Shown: piece by piece, positions 32,617 to 41,905 of the stretch
Numbering within the stretch: the stretch's first letter is position 1
Layout of the letters: every line of letters begins with the position of its first letter
DNA from: Paracoccaceae bacterium
GTDB lineage: Bacteria > Pseudomonadota > Alphaproteobacteria > Rhodobacterales > Rhodobacteraceae
Direction: 5' to 3'
Length of the DNA stretch: 64,000 nucleotides
Assembly (NCBI GenBank): GCA_020637675.1
Contig: JACKKD010000004.1
Location: 32,155 to 96,154 of the forward strand
The notes under the pieces: model-generated
Database searches by the model: none
The model's input: the letters and a program-made list of their open reading frames with translations, nothing else
What the model was told of the DNA's origin: nothing
Translations under genes and position numbers: made by a program

Positions 32617-32817
32617 ATGGGGCGGGGCCTATACGACCTTGACCATCCCTGGTTCCGGCCGCTCTGGCGGCGCGTCCTCGTCGCCGGGACCGCGCTCGGC
32701 TGGGGTGTATTCGAGCTTGCGCAGGGCAGTCCGGGCTTCGCGCTTCTCTTCCTCGCGCTCGGCGCCTATGCGGCCTGGCGCCTCTTCGTGACGTTCAACC
32801 CCCGGGAGGACGAATGA
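32617..32817 (+). CDS. small two-helix membrane protein inside the iol operon
   Basis: The product is 66 residues, beginning MGRGLYDLDHPWFRPLWRR. Two hydrophobic segments follow (RVLVAGTALGWGVFEL and GFALLFLALGAYAAWRLFV), then a charged end. The DHPWFRPLWRR start resembles DUF3329-type small proteins of Rhodobacteraceae; I am not certain of that family. It starts four bases after iolE, and its stop overlaps iolB as ATGA. It must therefore be expressed with the pathway. No function is established. It may be a chance insertion of a housekeeping gene or a real partner of the transporter. Confidence 0.75.
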   Translation: MGRGLYDLDHPWFRPLWRRVLVAGTALGWGVFELAQGSPGFALLFLALGAYAAWRLFVTFNPREDE

Positions 32818-33620
32818 GTCAGCTTCTTCGCAAGCCCTTCGGTACGCACGGCAAGGTGCATGAGATCACGCCGGCCTCGGCCGGGTGGCGCTATGTCGGC
32901 TTCTCGCTCCACCGATTGCGCCCGGGCGACGCCGCCGCCGAGGCGACGGGTGACCGCGAGGCCATCCTCGTGATGGTCGAGGGCAAGGCCGCCGTCACCG
33001 CCGCGGGGCGGGAGTGGGGCGTGCTCGGCGAGCGGATGAGCGTCTTCGAGAAGACCCCGCCGCATTGCCTTTACGTGCCGAACGGAGCGGACTGGCGCGC
33101 GGTGGCCGAAACCGATTGCGTGATCGCCGTCTGTTCTGCGCCGGGGAAGGGCGGGCACGCCGCGCGCCGGATCGGGCCGGCGGGCATCGCGCTGACCGAA
33201 AGGGGCCGGGGCACCAACACGCGCCACATCAACAACATCGCGATGGAGAACGAGGACTACGCCGACAGCCTGCTGGTCACCGAGGTATTCACGCCGGCCG
33301 GCCACTGGTCGTCCTACCCCAGCCACAGGCACGACGAGGACGACTTCCCCCGCATCACCTATCTGGAGGAAACCTACTATCACCGGCTGAACCCCGCCTC
33401 GGGCTTCGGCATCCAGCGCGTCTATACCGACGACGGGCGCCTCGACGAGACGATGGCGGTGGCCGATGGCGACGTGGTTCTGGTGCCGCGCGGACACCAT
33501 CCCTGCGGTGCGCCCTATGGTTTCGAGATGTATTACCTCAACGTGATGGCCGGCCCCCTGCGCAAGTGGCGCTTCGTGCCGGCCCCCGAGGTGGAGTGGA
33601 TCCTCAAGCGCGACGCATGA
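32814..33620 (+). CDS. iolB: 5-deoxy-glucuronate isomerase
   Basis: This 268-residue bicupin isomerises 5-deoxy-glucuronate to 5-dehydro-2-deoxygluconate, the substrate of IolC. IolB motifs are present: THIRHINNI-like NTRHINNIAMENEDYADSLL, then WSSYPSHRHDED with the metal-binding His pair, ITYLEETYYHRL and VLVPRGHHPCGAPYGFEMYYLN. It is the last iol gene on this strand and is joined to the small membrane protein by ATGA. It converges on a hydroxypyruvate isomerase-like gene. Confidence 0.94.
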   Translation: MSQLLRKPFGTHGKVHEITPASAGWRYVGFSLHRLRPGDAAAEATGDREAILVMVEGKAAVTAAGREWGVLGERMSVFEKTPPHCLYVPNGADWRAVAETDCVIAVCSAPGKGGHAARRIGPAGIALTERGRGTNTRHINNIAMENEDYADSLLVTEVFTPAGHWSSYPSHRHDEDDFPRITYLEETYYHRLNPASGFGIQRVYTDDGRLDETMAVADGDVVLVPRGHHPCGAPYGFEMYYLNVMAGPLRKWRFVPAPEVEWILKRDA

Positions 33621-33657
33621 GGGGACCCTGCCGGCCGACTGGTCGGGACCGCGCGAT

Positions 33658-34407
33658 TCAGCGCATCCAGTCAAGCCCTGCGGTCGTCGCTCCCTTCGGG
33701 GCGTATTCGGCGCTGACCCAGCCCTCGTAGCCCTCCGCGTCGAGCATGGCGAAGAAGGCGGGGTAGTCGATCTCGCCTCCGAAGGGCTCGTTGCGGCCGG
33801 GAAAGCCGGCGATCTGGACATGGGCGGCGCGGCGGCCGTGGGCGGCCCAGGAGCCGAGGACATCGCCGGTGATGCGATGCGCGTGGTAGGCGTCGAACTG
33901 AAGCGCGAGGTTCGGGGAGGCGACCGCATCGAGAACGCGGGCGGCGGTCGCGTAGTCGGCGAGGAAATAGCCCGGCATGTCGGCGCGGTTGATCGGCTCG
34001 ATCGTAAGGCTCTGTTTCGGTGCACGGGCGACGGCCCAGCGGAGGTTTTCGACGAACGCCGCCTCGGCCTCCGGCCCCTCGGCCGCGCCGGCCATGATGT
34101 GGATATGACGGGGCTTCAGCACCTGGGCGAAGCGGAGGGTGCGGTCGAAGTCGCGGTGGAAGCGGTCCTGAAGGCCGGGGGCGGCTGCGAAGCCCTGCGG
34201 CCCGCCGGTCGCGTTCGGCGGCGGGCAGTTCATCAGGACGAAGGCGAGGTCGTTCCAGACGAGCTGGTCTCGGATATCCTGGGTCGGGTGATCGTAGGGA
34301 AAGAGCACCTCCACCGCGTCGAAGCCGGCCTCCTTCGCCGCGCGGAAACGCTCCATGAACGGGAGTTCGGGAAAGAGCCAGGAGAGGTTGGCGGCGAACC
34401 TCGGCAC
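33658..34407 (-). CDS. hydroxypyruvate isomerase-like protein (Hyi/OtnI family)
   Basis: This 249-residue TIM-barrel enzyme opens with PRFAANLSWLFPELPFMERF, typical of Hyi. It has FDAVEVLFPYDHP, SLTIEPINRADMPGY (Glu), LQFDAYHAHRI (Asp, His), HVQIAGFPGRNEP (His) and VSAEYAPKG (Glu). It interconverts hydroxypyruvate and tartronate semialdehyde or acts on a 2-keto-tetronate (OtnI). The start is a GTG at 34407, five bases after the DUF1285 stop on the same strand. A role in the polyol island or in hydroxypyruvate metabolism, matching the reductase at 59723, is possible. Confidence 0.85.
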   Translation of the reverse strand: MPRFAANLSWLFPELPFMERFRAAKEAGFDAVEVLFPYDHPTQDIRDQLVWNDLAFVLMNCPPPNATGGPQGFAAAPGLQDRFHRDFDRTLRFAQVLKPRHIHIMAGAAEGPEAEAAFVENLRWAVARAPKQSLTIEPINRADMPGYFLADYATAARVLDAVASPNLALQFDAYHAHRITGDVLGSWAAHGRRAAHVQIAGFPGRNEPFGGEIDYPAFFAMLDAEGYEGWVSAEYAPKGATTAGLDWMR

Positions 34408-34412
34408 GGGGA

Positions 34413-35012
34413 TCAGGCGAGGTCGGCCGAGGGGATCACGGGGAAGAAGGTGCCGTCCGACCAGAGGCCGAACCAGCGTGTCCCGTCGCGATCTTCGTGG
34501 GCGCCACGCTCGACGAGGCGGTAGAAGGTCTTCCGGTCGATCAGGGCTTCGAGGTTTCGCCGCACCAGAACATAGGGCGCGGGTTCGCCGGTCTCGGGGT
34601 CGCGCTCGACGCGGATCGGGTGCTCGGGACCGGCCGTAACCACGTCCTCCACGCTGGTGGTGAAGGTGATCCGCTGGTCGCGCCCCCTCCCGGTCACGTC
34701 GGCATCGACGGCGACGAAAGGGGCGTCAACCACGCGGATGCCGACCTTTTCGACCGGCGTGACGAGGAAGTAGTCCTCGCCATCCTTGCGGATGATCGAG
34801 GAGAAGAGCTTCACGAGCGCATGCCGCCCGATCGGGGTGCCTAGGTAGAACCAGGTTCCGTCGCGGCGGATTTCCATGTCGAGATCGCCGCAGAAGGGCG
34901 GGTTCCAGAGATGCACCGGCGGCGGCCCCCTGCGGCCTGCGGCCCTGGCGGCGGCTGCGAGGTTTTCCGCTGAGGGGTTCACGTTCAATTGTTCGGTTTC
35001 CGATTTCGCCAT
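34413..35012 (-). CDS. DUF1285-family protein
   Basis: This 199-residue soluble protein has the DUF1285 pattern: PPVHLWNPPFCGDLDMEIRR, then GTWFYLGTPIGRHALVKLFS, KDGEDYFLVTPVEKVGIRV and DAPFVAVDADV. The family is widespread in proteobacteria and its biochemical role is unknown; structures show two small beta-rich domains. It is divergent from the MoxR operon with 63 bases between starts. Elsewhere DUF1285 is often next to MoxR/DUF58 genes, so the shared promoter region may reflect joint regulation (inference). Confidence 0.88.
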   Translation of the reverse strand: MAKSETEQLNVNPSAENLAAAARAAGRRGPPPVHLWNPPFCGDLDMEIRRDGTWFYLGTPIGRHALVKLFSSIIRKDGEDYFLVTPVEKVGIRVVDAPFVAVDADVTGRGRDQRITFTTSVEDVVTAGPEHPIRVERDPETGEPAPYVLVRRNLEALIDRKTFYRLVERGAHEDRDGTRWFGLWSDGTFFPVIPSADLA

Positions 35013-35075
35013 TGGTGCGGGCCGCGATTTCTGCCTTTATGGTTGCAAGACTATACCGAGGAAGGAGCGCTTGCC

Positions 35076-36080
35076 ATGGCCGAGTCCCGTGACCTTCTGG
35101 TCGAGATCGAGGCGCTTGGCGAAAAGATCGCCGAGGCGCGTCAGGCGGTGGGGCGGCGCTTCATCGGCCAGGAACGGGTGGTGGAGCTGTCGCTCTCGGC
35201 GCTTCTCTGTGGCGGGCACGGCCTGCTCGTCGGGCTGCCGGGCATGGGCAAGACCATGCTCGTCGACACGCTCGGCACCGTCATGGGCCTTACCTCGGGA
35301 CGGGTGCAGTTCACACCCGACCTGATGCCTGCGGACATTCTCGGGTCCGAAGTTCTTGAAACGGCGGCAGATGGGACGCGCAGTTTCAGGTTCATCGAGG
35401 GGCCGGTCTTCTGCCAGCTGTTGATGGCGGACGAGATCAACCGCGCCAGCCCCCGCACCCAGTCCGCGCTTCTGCAGGCGATGCAGGAACGCGAGGTGAC
35501 GATTGCCGGCGTCCACCGGCCGCTGCCGAAGCCCTTCCACGTTCTCGCCACGCAGAACCCGATCGAGCAGGAGGGGACCTATCCCCTGCCCGAGGCGCAG
35601 CTCGACCGGTTCCTCGTGCAGATCGACGTGGACTATCCCGACCGCGCGACGGAACGTGACATCCTTCTGGCCACGACCGGAGTCGAGGCGGCGACATCAC
35701 CCCGGATATTCAGCGCGGACGAGCTCATCGCGGCGCAGATGACGGTGCGACGGATGCCGGTGGGCGAAAAGGTGCTGGAACTGATTCTCGACCTCGTGCG
35801 CGCCTGCCGCCCGGGCGAGACCGAAGCGGGGCGCGCCGTGAGCGAGAGCGTCGCCTGGGGGCCGGGACCGCGGGCCGCGCAGGCGCTGATGCTGACGGTG
35901 CGGGCACGGGCGCTCCTGAGCGGCCGGCTCGCGCCTTCGGCCGAGGATGTCCTGGCACTGGCGCGGCCGGTGCTGAGCCACCGGATGGCGCTTTCGTTCG
36001 CGGCACGCGCGCGCGGCGAAAGCCTCGGCGCGATCATCGAGGGCGTTGCGCGGGACGTCACGCGCGCCGAGGCGGCATGA
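35076..36080 (+). CDS. MoxR-family AAA+ ATPase
   Basis: This 334-residue MoxR-type chaperone ATPase has Walker A GLPGMGKT near residue 54, Walker B LLMADEINRASPRTQ near 117 and sensor 1 HVLATQNPIEQEGTYPL near 155. The helical lid ends the protein. MoxR ATPases with VWA/DUF58 partners fold or activate protein complexes, often metal-dependent ones or envelope proteins. ATG 35076 is preceded by AAGGAG. It is first of a four-gene coupled operon, and its stop overlaps the DUF58 start (ATGA). Confidence 0.92.
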   Translation: MAESRDLLVEIEALGEKIAEARQAVGRRFIGQERVVELSLSALLCGGHGLLVGLPGMGKTMLVDTLGTVMGLTSGRVQFTPDLMPADILGSEVLETAADGTRSFRFIEGPVFCQLLMADEINRASPRTQSALLQAMQEREVTIAGVHRPLPKPFHVLATQNPIEQEGTYPLPEAQLDRFLVQIDVDYPDRATERDILLATTGVEAATSPRIFSADELIAAQMTVRRMPVGEKVLELILDLVRACRPGETEAGRAVSESVAWGPGPRAAQALMLTVRARALLSGRLAPSAEDVLALARPVLSHRMALSFAARARGESLGAIIEGVARDVTRAEAA

Positions 36081-36973
36081 GCGCCACCGTCCAGAGCTCC
36101 GCCCGGCCGGCGGGGCTGAGACGCAGCGCCGAGGCGCTGGCAGCGACCCTGCCACCACTGCTGGCAGAGGCGCGGCATCTCGCCGCGACCGTGCAGCTTG
36201 GCGAACACGGCCGGCGGCGCGCCGGCATGGGCGACGAGTTCTGGCAGTATCGCGCGGCCCATGCCGGCGACGAGGCCCGCGCCATCGACTGGCGGCGCTC
36301 GGCGCGGGCAGATGTCCAGTTCGTGCGCGAGAAGGAATGGCAGGCGGCGCAGTCGGTGCACCTTTGGGTCGATGACGCGCGGTCGATGGAATTCACCGGC
36401 GATCCGAAGCGGCAGGCGAAGGCTGACCGTGCCCGGCTTCTTGCGCTGTCGCTCGGGGTTCTTCTCATCCGCGCGGGCGAACGGGTCGGGCTTGCCGACG
36501 GCATCGCGCCGCCCCGGTCGGGCGAGGTGCAGCTACTGAGGCTCTCGGAAGCCTTCACGCGGCCGGCGGGCGAGACCGACTACGGTGCGCCGCAGGCGCG
36601 CGCGATGCTGGCCGGGTCGCGTGCCGTCTTCCTCTCCGATTTCATGGGCGATCCGGCCGGGGTGGAGGGCGCGCTGGCGCAGGCCGCCGACAAGGGCGTG
36701 ACCGGTGTCCTCATGCAGGTGCTCGATCCGGTGGAGGAGGCGTTTCCCTTCGACGGCCGGACGATCTTCGAGAGCATGGGCGGCACCCTCATCCACGAGA
36801 CGCGAAAGGCCGGCGATCTGCGCGACCGCTACCGGGCACGGCTGGAAGAGCGGAAGGAGCGGCTCCGCCATCTCGCGCGGACGGCAGGGTGGCTCTTCAC
36901 CACCCATCACACCGGCGATCCGGCGCAGGGCGCGCTTCTGTGGCTCTACGCCGCGCTGAGGAAGGGCAGCTGA
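36077..36973 (+). CDS. DUF58-domain protein
   Basis: This 298-residue protein has the DUF58 core: GRRRAGMGDEFWQYRAAHAG, then DEARAIDWRRSARADVQFVR. A VWA-like fold follows with a degenerate MIDAS (VHLWVDDARSMEF in place of DxSxS). DUF58 proteins pair with MoxR ATPases as substrate-recruiting or scaffold subunits. It begins inside the moxR stop (ATGA) and ends sharing one base with the next ATG (TGATG), so translation is tightly coupled. Confidence 0.9.
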   Translation: MSATVQSSARPAGLRRSAEALAATLPPLLAEARHLAATVQLGEHGRRRAGMGDEFWQYRAAHAGDEARAIDWRRSARADVQFVREKEWQAAQSVHLWVDDARSMEFTGDPKRQAKADRARLLALSLGVLLIRAGERVGLADGIAPPRSGEVQLLRLSEAFTRPAGETDYGAPQARAMLAGSRAVFLSDFMGDPAGVEGALAQAADKGVTGVLMQVLDPVEEAFPFDGRTIFESMGGTLIHETRKAGDLRDRYRARLEERKERLRHLARTAGWLFTTHHTGDPAQGALLWLYAALRKGS

Positions 36974-39747
36974 TGCTGGTCCTCGGCCCCATCGGCTTCA
37001 CGGCGCCCTGGCTCCTCTGGGGGCTCGCGGCCCTGCCGGTGCTGTGGCTGCTCTTGCGCGCGATCCCGCCCGCGCCGATCCGCCGGCGGTTTCCGGGCGT
37101 GGCGCTTCTCCTCGGCCTCGCCGACGAGGAGCAGGAGGCCGACCGGACGCCCTGGTGGCTCCTTCTCCTGCGCATGCTCGCCGTGGCCGCGATGATCGCC
37201 GGCTTTGCGGGGCCCGTGCTGAACCCCGAGGTGCGGACGCAGGGTGGGGGGCCGCTTTTCGTCGTCACCGACGGAAGCTGGGCCTCGGCCCGCGACTGGT
37301 CGAAGTCCGCGGCCCGGATTGCAGCGGCCGTGGATGAAGCCGGCCGCTCTGGGCGCAGCGTGGCGGTCGTCTCGCTCACCGACGTGCCGCCGGGCGGGCC
37401 GGTCTTCGCCGCGGCCGATGCGGTTGCAGAGGGGTTGCCCGCGATCCAGCCGAAGGCGTGGGAGCCGGCCGAAGGGGACATGGCGCGGCTGACGGACGAA
37501 CTGCCGGAGGGCGGATTCGACACACTCTGGCTGTCGGACGGGATAGCGCGCGCGGGCCGGGCGGAGCTTCTCGCGTCTCTCATGGCACATGGCGCCGTGA
37601 CCGCGGTGGAAGCCTCGCGCGGCCCGCTGGCGCTTGGTCCGCCGGTTTACGAGGGCGGTACCGTGTCGGCTTCGGTGCTCAGAGCGCGGAAAGAGGGGGA
37701 GGGCGCGGCGGAGGTCGTTGCGCGCGGGCTCGATCCTGCGGGGATCGAGCGCGAGCTTGCCCGGGCCGAGGCCTCCTTTACGCCTGGCGACGGGCGGGCG
37801 GTGGCGGAATTCGACCTGCCGCCGGAACTCAGGAACCGTCTGACCCGCTTCGAGATCGCGGGCGAGACGAGCGCGGGGGCGGTGACACTCGCCGACGACG
37901 CGCTGAAGCGGCGCAAGGTGGCGATCATCACCAGCGGCGCGGCGCGCGAGGGACTTGAGCTGCTGGCGCCCGACCATTTCCTGCGGCAGGCGCTGGTGCC
38001 CACCGCCGATGTGATCGAGGGCACTGTCGGCGACGTCCTTCTCGCCGCTCCCGATGTCATAATCCTCGCCGATGTCGCCAAGGTGGCCGAGGTGGAGCCC
38101 CTGACCGACTGGATCGAGGAGGGCGGTCTGCTCGTGCGTTTCGCGGGGCCCCATCTCGCGGCCTCCGACGTCGGCCGCGATGCCCTCGACCCCCTGCTGC
38201 CAGTGAGGCTCAGGAGCGGCGGCCGCTCGGTCGGCGGCACGATGAGCTGGGGTGAGCCGAAGGCGCTCGCGGCCTTCCCGGAAGGCTCGCCCTTTGCCGG
38301 GCTCGTGCCCCCCGACGACGTGGTTGTCTCGGCGCAGGTCCTCGCCGAGCCGGGGCCGGACCTCGCCGCCGCAACGATCGCCACGCTGGCGGACGGCACT
38401 CCGCTGGTCACGCGCCGCCAGATCGGCGACGGGCAGGTCGTGCTCTTCCACGTCTCGGCCAACGCGGAATGGACGAGCCTTCCCCTCTCCGGGCTCTTCG
38501 TGCAGATGCTCGAGCGGCTGGCGATCTCGTCCAACGCCGCCCGGCCGAAGGCGGGGGACCTCGCCGGCACGACCTGGACGGCCGAGCGGGTGCTCGACGC
38601 CTTCGGCGCGTTGGGAGAGGCAGCGGACCTGCCGGGCGTGCCCGGCGAAAGACTCGCGGAGTCGCGGGTCGGGCCCGACGTGCAGCCTGGCCTTTATGGC
38701 TCCGGCGACCGGCGGCTGGCGTTGAACGTGATTTCCGCCGACCGCGAACTGGCGGCGGCGGAATGGCCCGCGGGCGTGGCGGTCGAGGGCCTCGTCGTTG
38801 CCCGGGAACAGCCGATGAAAGGCTGGGTCCTGACCGCCGCGCTGGCGCTTCTTCTGGTCGATCTTGTCGCCTCGCTCGCGCTTGCGGGGCGCCTTCGGGG
38901 GGTGCGTGCCGGTCTTGCCGTGCTGGCATTGGCGGCGCTCCTGCCGGGGATGGCCCCGCGCGGAGCCGCGGCGCAGGATGGCGGGGCCCTCGACGACAAG
39001 GTGCTGCGCGCGGCAGGCAGCGTCGTTCTCGCCCATGTCCTCACAGGCGAGGCGGAGACGGACCGCGTGGCCGAGGCCGGGCTCTGGGGCCTGTCGGAGA
39101 TTCTGTTTGCGCGCACCTCGGTCGAACCTGTGGAACCGCAGGGCGTCGACCTCGAGAGTGACGAACTGTCGGTCTACACCTTCCTCTACTGGCCCGTGAC
39201 GGCGGCCCAGCCCGCACCGTCCCCTGCCGCCTATGCGAAGCTCAACCGCTACCTGCGGTCGGGCGGCCTCATCCTCTTCGACACGCGCGACGCCGACGTG
39301 GCCGGCTTCGGTGCCGCTTCGCCGGAAGGTCGGCGGCTGCAGGCGCTGGCAGCCCCCCTCGACATCCCGCCGCTGGAGCCGATTCCGCCCGACCATGTTC
39401 TGACCCGCAGCTTCTACCTGATCCAGGATTTCCCCGGCCGTTTCGACGGCCGCGCGATCTGGGTGGAGGCCGCGCCACCCGACGCGGAACTGGCCGAGGG
39501 GATGCCCTTCCGCAACCTCAACGACGGGGTGACGCCGGTCGTCATCGGCGGCAACGACTGGGCGCGGGCCTGGGCGGTGGACGAATCCAACCGGCCCATG
39601 TTCCCGGTGGGCCGCGGCCTGGGCGGCGAGCGGCAGCGCGAAATCTCCTACCGCTTCGGCGTCAACCTCATCATGCATGTGCTGACCGGCAACTATAAAT
39701 CCGATCAGGTCCATGTGCCGGCGCTTCTCGAAAGGCTCGGCCAATGA
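36973..39747 (+). CDS. BatA-type N terminus plus DUF4159 membrane protein
   Basis: This 924-residue envelope protein has an N-terminal Bat-like pair of helices (PWLLWGLAALPVLWLLLRAI, and LLLLRMLAVAAMIAGFAGPV). A long extracytoplasmic region with a VWA/GATase-like fold follows. Another helix pair lies near residues 620-665, including VLTAALALLLVDLVASLALA. The DUF4159 domain is near residues 690-920 (LRSGGLILFDTRD, YRFGVNLIMHVLTGNYKSDQ). This architecture is standard in alphaproteobacterial MoxR clusters; its function is unknown. It overlaps both neighbours and should form one membrane complex with them. Confidence 0.88.
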   Translation: MLVLGPIGFTAPWLLWGLAALPVLWLLLRAIPPAPIRRRFPGVALLLGLADEEQEADRTPWWLLLLRMLAVAAMIAGFAGPVLNPEVRTQGGGPLFVVTDGSWASARDWSKSAARIAAAVDEAGRSGRSVAVVSLTDVPPGGPVFAAADAVAEGLPAIQPKAWEPAEGDMARLTDELPEGGFDTLWLSDGIARAGRAELLASLMAHGAVTAVEASRGPLALGPPVYEGGTVSASVLRARKEGEGAAEVVARGLDPAGIERELARAEASFTPGDGRAVAEFDLPPELRNRLTRFEIAGETSAGAVTLADDALKRRKVAIITSGAAREGLELLAPDHFLRQALVPTADVIEGTVGDVLLAAPDVIILADVAKVAEVEPLTDWIEEGGLLVRFAGPHLAASDVGRDALDPLLPVRLRSGGRSVGGTMSWGEPKALAAFPEGSPFAGLVPPDDVVVSAQVLAEPGPDLAAATIATLADGTPLVTRRQIGDGQVVLFHVSANAEWTSLPLSGLFVQMLERLAISSNAARPKAGDLAGTTWTAERVLDAFGALGEAADLPGVPGERLAESRVGPDVQPGLYGSGDRRLALNVISADRELAAAEWPAGVAVEGLVVAREQPMKGWVLTAALALLLVDLVASLALAGRLRGVRAGLAVLALAALLPGMAPRGAAAQDGGALDDKVLRAAGSVVLAHVLTGEAETDRVAEAGLWGLSEILFARTSVEPVEPQGVDLESDELSVYTFLYWPVTAAQPAPSPAAYAKLNRYLRSGGLILFDTRDADVAGFGAASPEGRRLQALAAPLDIPPLEPIPPDHVLTRSFYLIQDFPGRFDGRAIWVEAAPPDAELAEGMPFRNLNDGVTPVVIGGNDWARAWAVDESNRPMFPVGRGLGGERQREISYRFGVNLIMHVLTGNYKSDQVHVPALLERLGQ

Positions 39748-41828
39748 TCGGGCAGGTGATCTTCGATCCGCTGGTGCCGGGGCCGGCGCTCTGGGCCCTC
39801 GGTGCCCTCGCGCTCGCCTTCGTGACCTTTGCCGCATGGCGGCGAATTGCCGGCTGGTGGCTCAGGGCGCTCGCCGCCGTGGCGCTCCTGGCAGCTGTCG
39901 CCCAGCCCTCGCTACAAAGCGAGGAGCGGCGGCCCCTTTCGGACATCGTGCTTCTCGTCATCGACGAAAGCGCGAGCCAGAAGATCGGGGAACGACCGGA
40001 GCAGACGGCGGCGGCCGTGGCCCGGATCGAGGCCGAAGTGGCGGCGCTGCCGAATACCGAGTTGCGCAAGATCACCGTTGGCGACGGGGCCAAGGACGCG
40101 GGAACACTCGCCATGACGGCGCTCGCGCAGGCGCTGGCCGAGGAGCCGCGCGCGCGGGTCGCGGGGGCGATCCTCGTCAGCGACGGTCAGGTCCATGACG
40201 TCGACCTCGCGCCGGCACTGCCTGCGCCGCTCAACCTGCTCCTGACCGGTCATGCTGCCGACTGGGACCGGCGGCTGATGGTCACGACCGCGCCCGCCTT
40301 CGGCATCATCGGCGAGCCGCTCTCCCTCGCGCTCCGCATCGAGGAACAGGGCACGATGCCGGCCGGCGAGGCCGGACGGCGGGTCAACCTCGCCATCTCG
40401 ATCGACGGAGCAGAGCCGGAGACCTATGCCGTCCCGGTCGGGCAGGATCTCGAACTGCCCCTTACGCTCGACCACGGTGGGCAGAACGTCGTCCAGCTCA
40501 CGGTGGAGACGGCCGAGGGCGAACTGACTGACCGCAACAACGTTGCCATCGTGCAGATCAACGGCGTGCGGGACCGGCTGCGCGTGCTCCTCGTCTCGGG
40601 CGAGCCCTATGCCGGCGAGCGGACCTGGCGCAACCTGCTGAAATCCGACAGCGCGGTGGACCTCGTCCACTTCACCATCCTGCGTCCGCCGGACAAGCAG
40701 GACGGCGTGCCGGTGTCGGAATTGTCGCTCATCGCCTTCCCGACGCGCGAGCTTTTTGTCGAGAAGGTCGATGAATTCGACCTGATCATCTTCGACCGCT
40801 ACCGGCTGAGGGGCATCCTGCCGGCCGCCTATCTCGACAACATCCGCGACTATGTGCTGGGCGGCGGCGCCGTGCTCGTCTCCGCCGGACCGGAATTCGC
40901 CTCGGCCGAGAGCCTCTATCACTCCGGCCTCGGTGAGGTGCTGCCGGCGCGGCCGACGGCGCGGGTGATCGAGGGGGCGTTCCTGCCGCGGGTCTCGGAC
41001 CTCGGGGCGCGCCACCCGGTGACCGAGGGACTGGAAAGCTACGCGCCGGACGGCGCCGCAGCCGGCGCACCCGGCGCGCCGAAGTGGGGCCGGTGGACCC
41101 GCTACGTGGAACTTGCCGACGCGGATGGGCAGGTGGTCATGGAAGGCCCCGACAAGGTGCCGCTTCTGGTCCTGAACCGAGCGGGCGAGGGCCGGGTGGC
41201 GCTTCTGGCGTCCGACCAGGCGTGGCTCTGGGCGCGCGGGTTCGAGGGAGGCGGGCCGCAACTGGAGCTTCTCCGCCGCCTCGCCCACTGGATGATGAAG
41301 GAACCTGACCTGGAAGAGGAGTCGCTGACAGCGACGGCAGAGGGCAACGTCCTCACGATCACCCGCCGCACGCTCGGCGAGGGCGGCCGCGAGGTGACGG
41401 TTACCGCGCCCGACGGCACTTCCACGCAGCTTGCGCTGACCGAGGTCGGCCCGGGCCGGCATCAGGCGACCTATGCCGCCCCCGCGCTCGGGCTCTACCG
41501 GTTGTCCGACGGAGATCTGGAACGGGTCACCGCGATCGGCCCCGCCAGTCCGCGAGAGTTCGAGGCCGCCATAGCCTCGCCCGCGCCGCTGGACTCCGTC
41601 ATGGGGTCGACCAACGGCGGAGTCACCCGGATCGAGGACGGGTTGCCTGATGTGCGCGCGGTGCGCGAGGGGCGCCCGGCGACGGGGCGGGGATGGATCG
41701 GCATCACGCCGCGCAATGCCTACCAGACGACCGACATCCGGATCGCGGCCTTGCTTCCGCCCTGGGCGTTCCTGCTGATTGCGGCGGCGCTGACGCTGGC
41801 GGCCTGGCTCCGCGAAGGGCGACGGTAG
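39744..41828 (+). CDS. large membrane protein of the MoxR cluster with GATase-like fold
   Basis: This 694-residue protein starts with two helices (ALWALGALALAFVTFAAW and WLRALAAVALLAAVAQPSL), followed by a VWA-like start with VLLVIDESASQ. A beta-rich extracytoplasmic part leads to a class I glutamine amidotransferase-like region (LRVLLVSGEPYAGERTWRNL; IRDYVLGGGAVLVSAGPEFA) that lacks an obvious catalytic Cys. It ends in a final helix, PPWAFLLIAAALTLAAWL. It closes the MoxR operon (ATGA overlap). The family is uncharacterised. Confidence 0.85.
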   Translation: MIGQVIFDPLVPGPALWALGALALAFVTFAAWRRIAGWWLRALAAVALLAAVAQPSLQSEERRPLSDIVLLVIDESASQKIGERPEQTAAAVARIEAEVAALPNTELRKITVGDGAKDAGTLAMTALAQALAEEPRARVAGAILVSDGQVHDVDLAPALPAPLNLLLTGHAADWDRRLMVTTAPAFGIIGEPLSLALRIEEQGTMPAGEAGRRVNLAISIDGAEPETYAVPVGQDLELPLTLDHGGQNVVQLTVETAEGELTDRNNVAIVQINGVRDRLRVLLVSGEPYAGERTWRNLLKSDSAVDLVHFTILRPPDKQDGVPVSELSLIAFPTRELFVEKVDEFDLIIFDRYRLRGILPAAYLDNIRDYVLGGGAVLVSAGPEFASAESLYHSGLGEVLPARPTARVIEGAFLPRVSDLGARHPVTEGLESYAPDGAAAGAPGAPKWGRWTRYVELADADGQVVMEGPDKVPLLVLNRAGEGRVALLASDQAWLWARGFEGGGPQLELLRRLAHWMMKEPDLEEESLTATAEGNVLTITRRTLGEGGREVTVTAPDGTSTQLALTEVGPGRHQATYAAPALGLYRLSDGDLERVTAIGPASPREFEAAIASPAPLDSVMGSTNGGVTRIEDGLPDVRAVREGRPATGRGWIGITPRNAYQTTDIRIAALLPPWAFLLIAAALTLAAWLREGRR

Positions 41829-41905
41829 CAGGGGCTCTGTGCCCGAGAGGCACGTTCCGCCTCTCGTTCGCGGGGTGGTCCGCCTGCGGCCTGGACCCTG
41901 GTTCC

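Noticed and set aside
36946..39837. 963-codon open frame antisense to the DUF4159 gene
   Set aside because: It has shadow composition (Arg/Gly/His-rich), overlaps four real genes, and shows no start context or domain.
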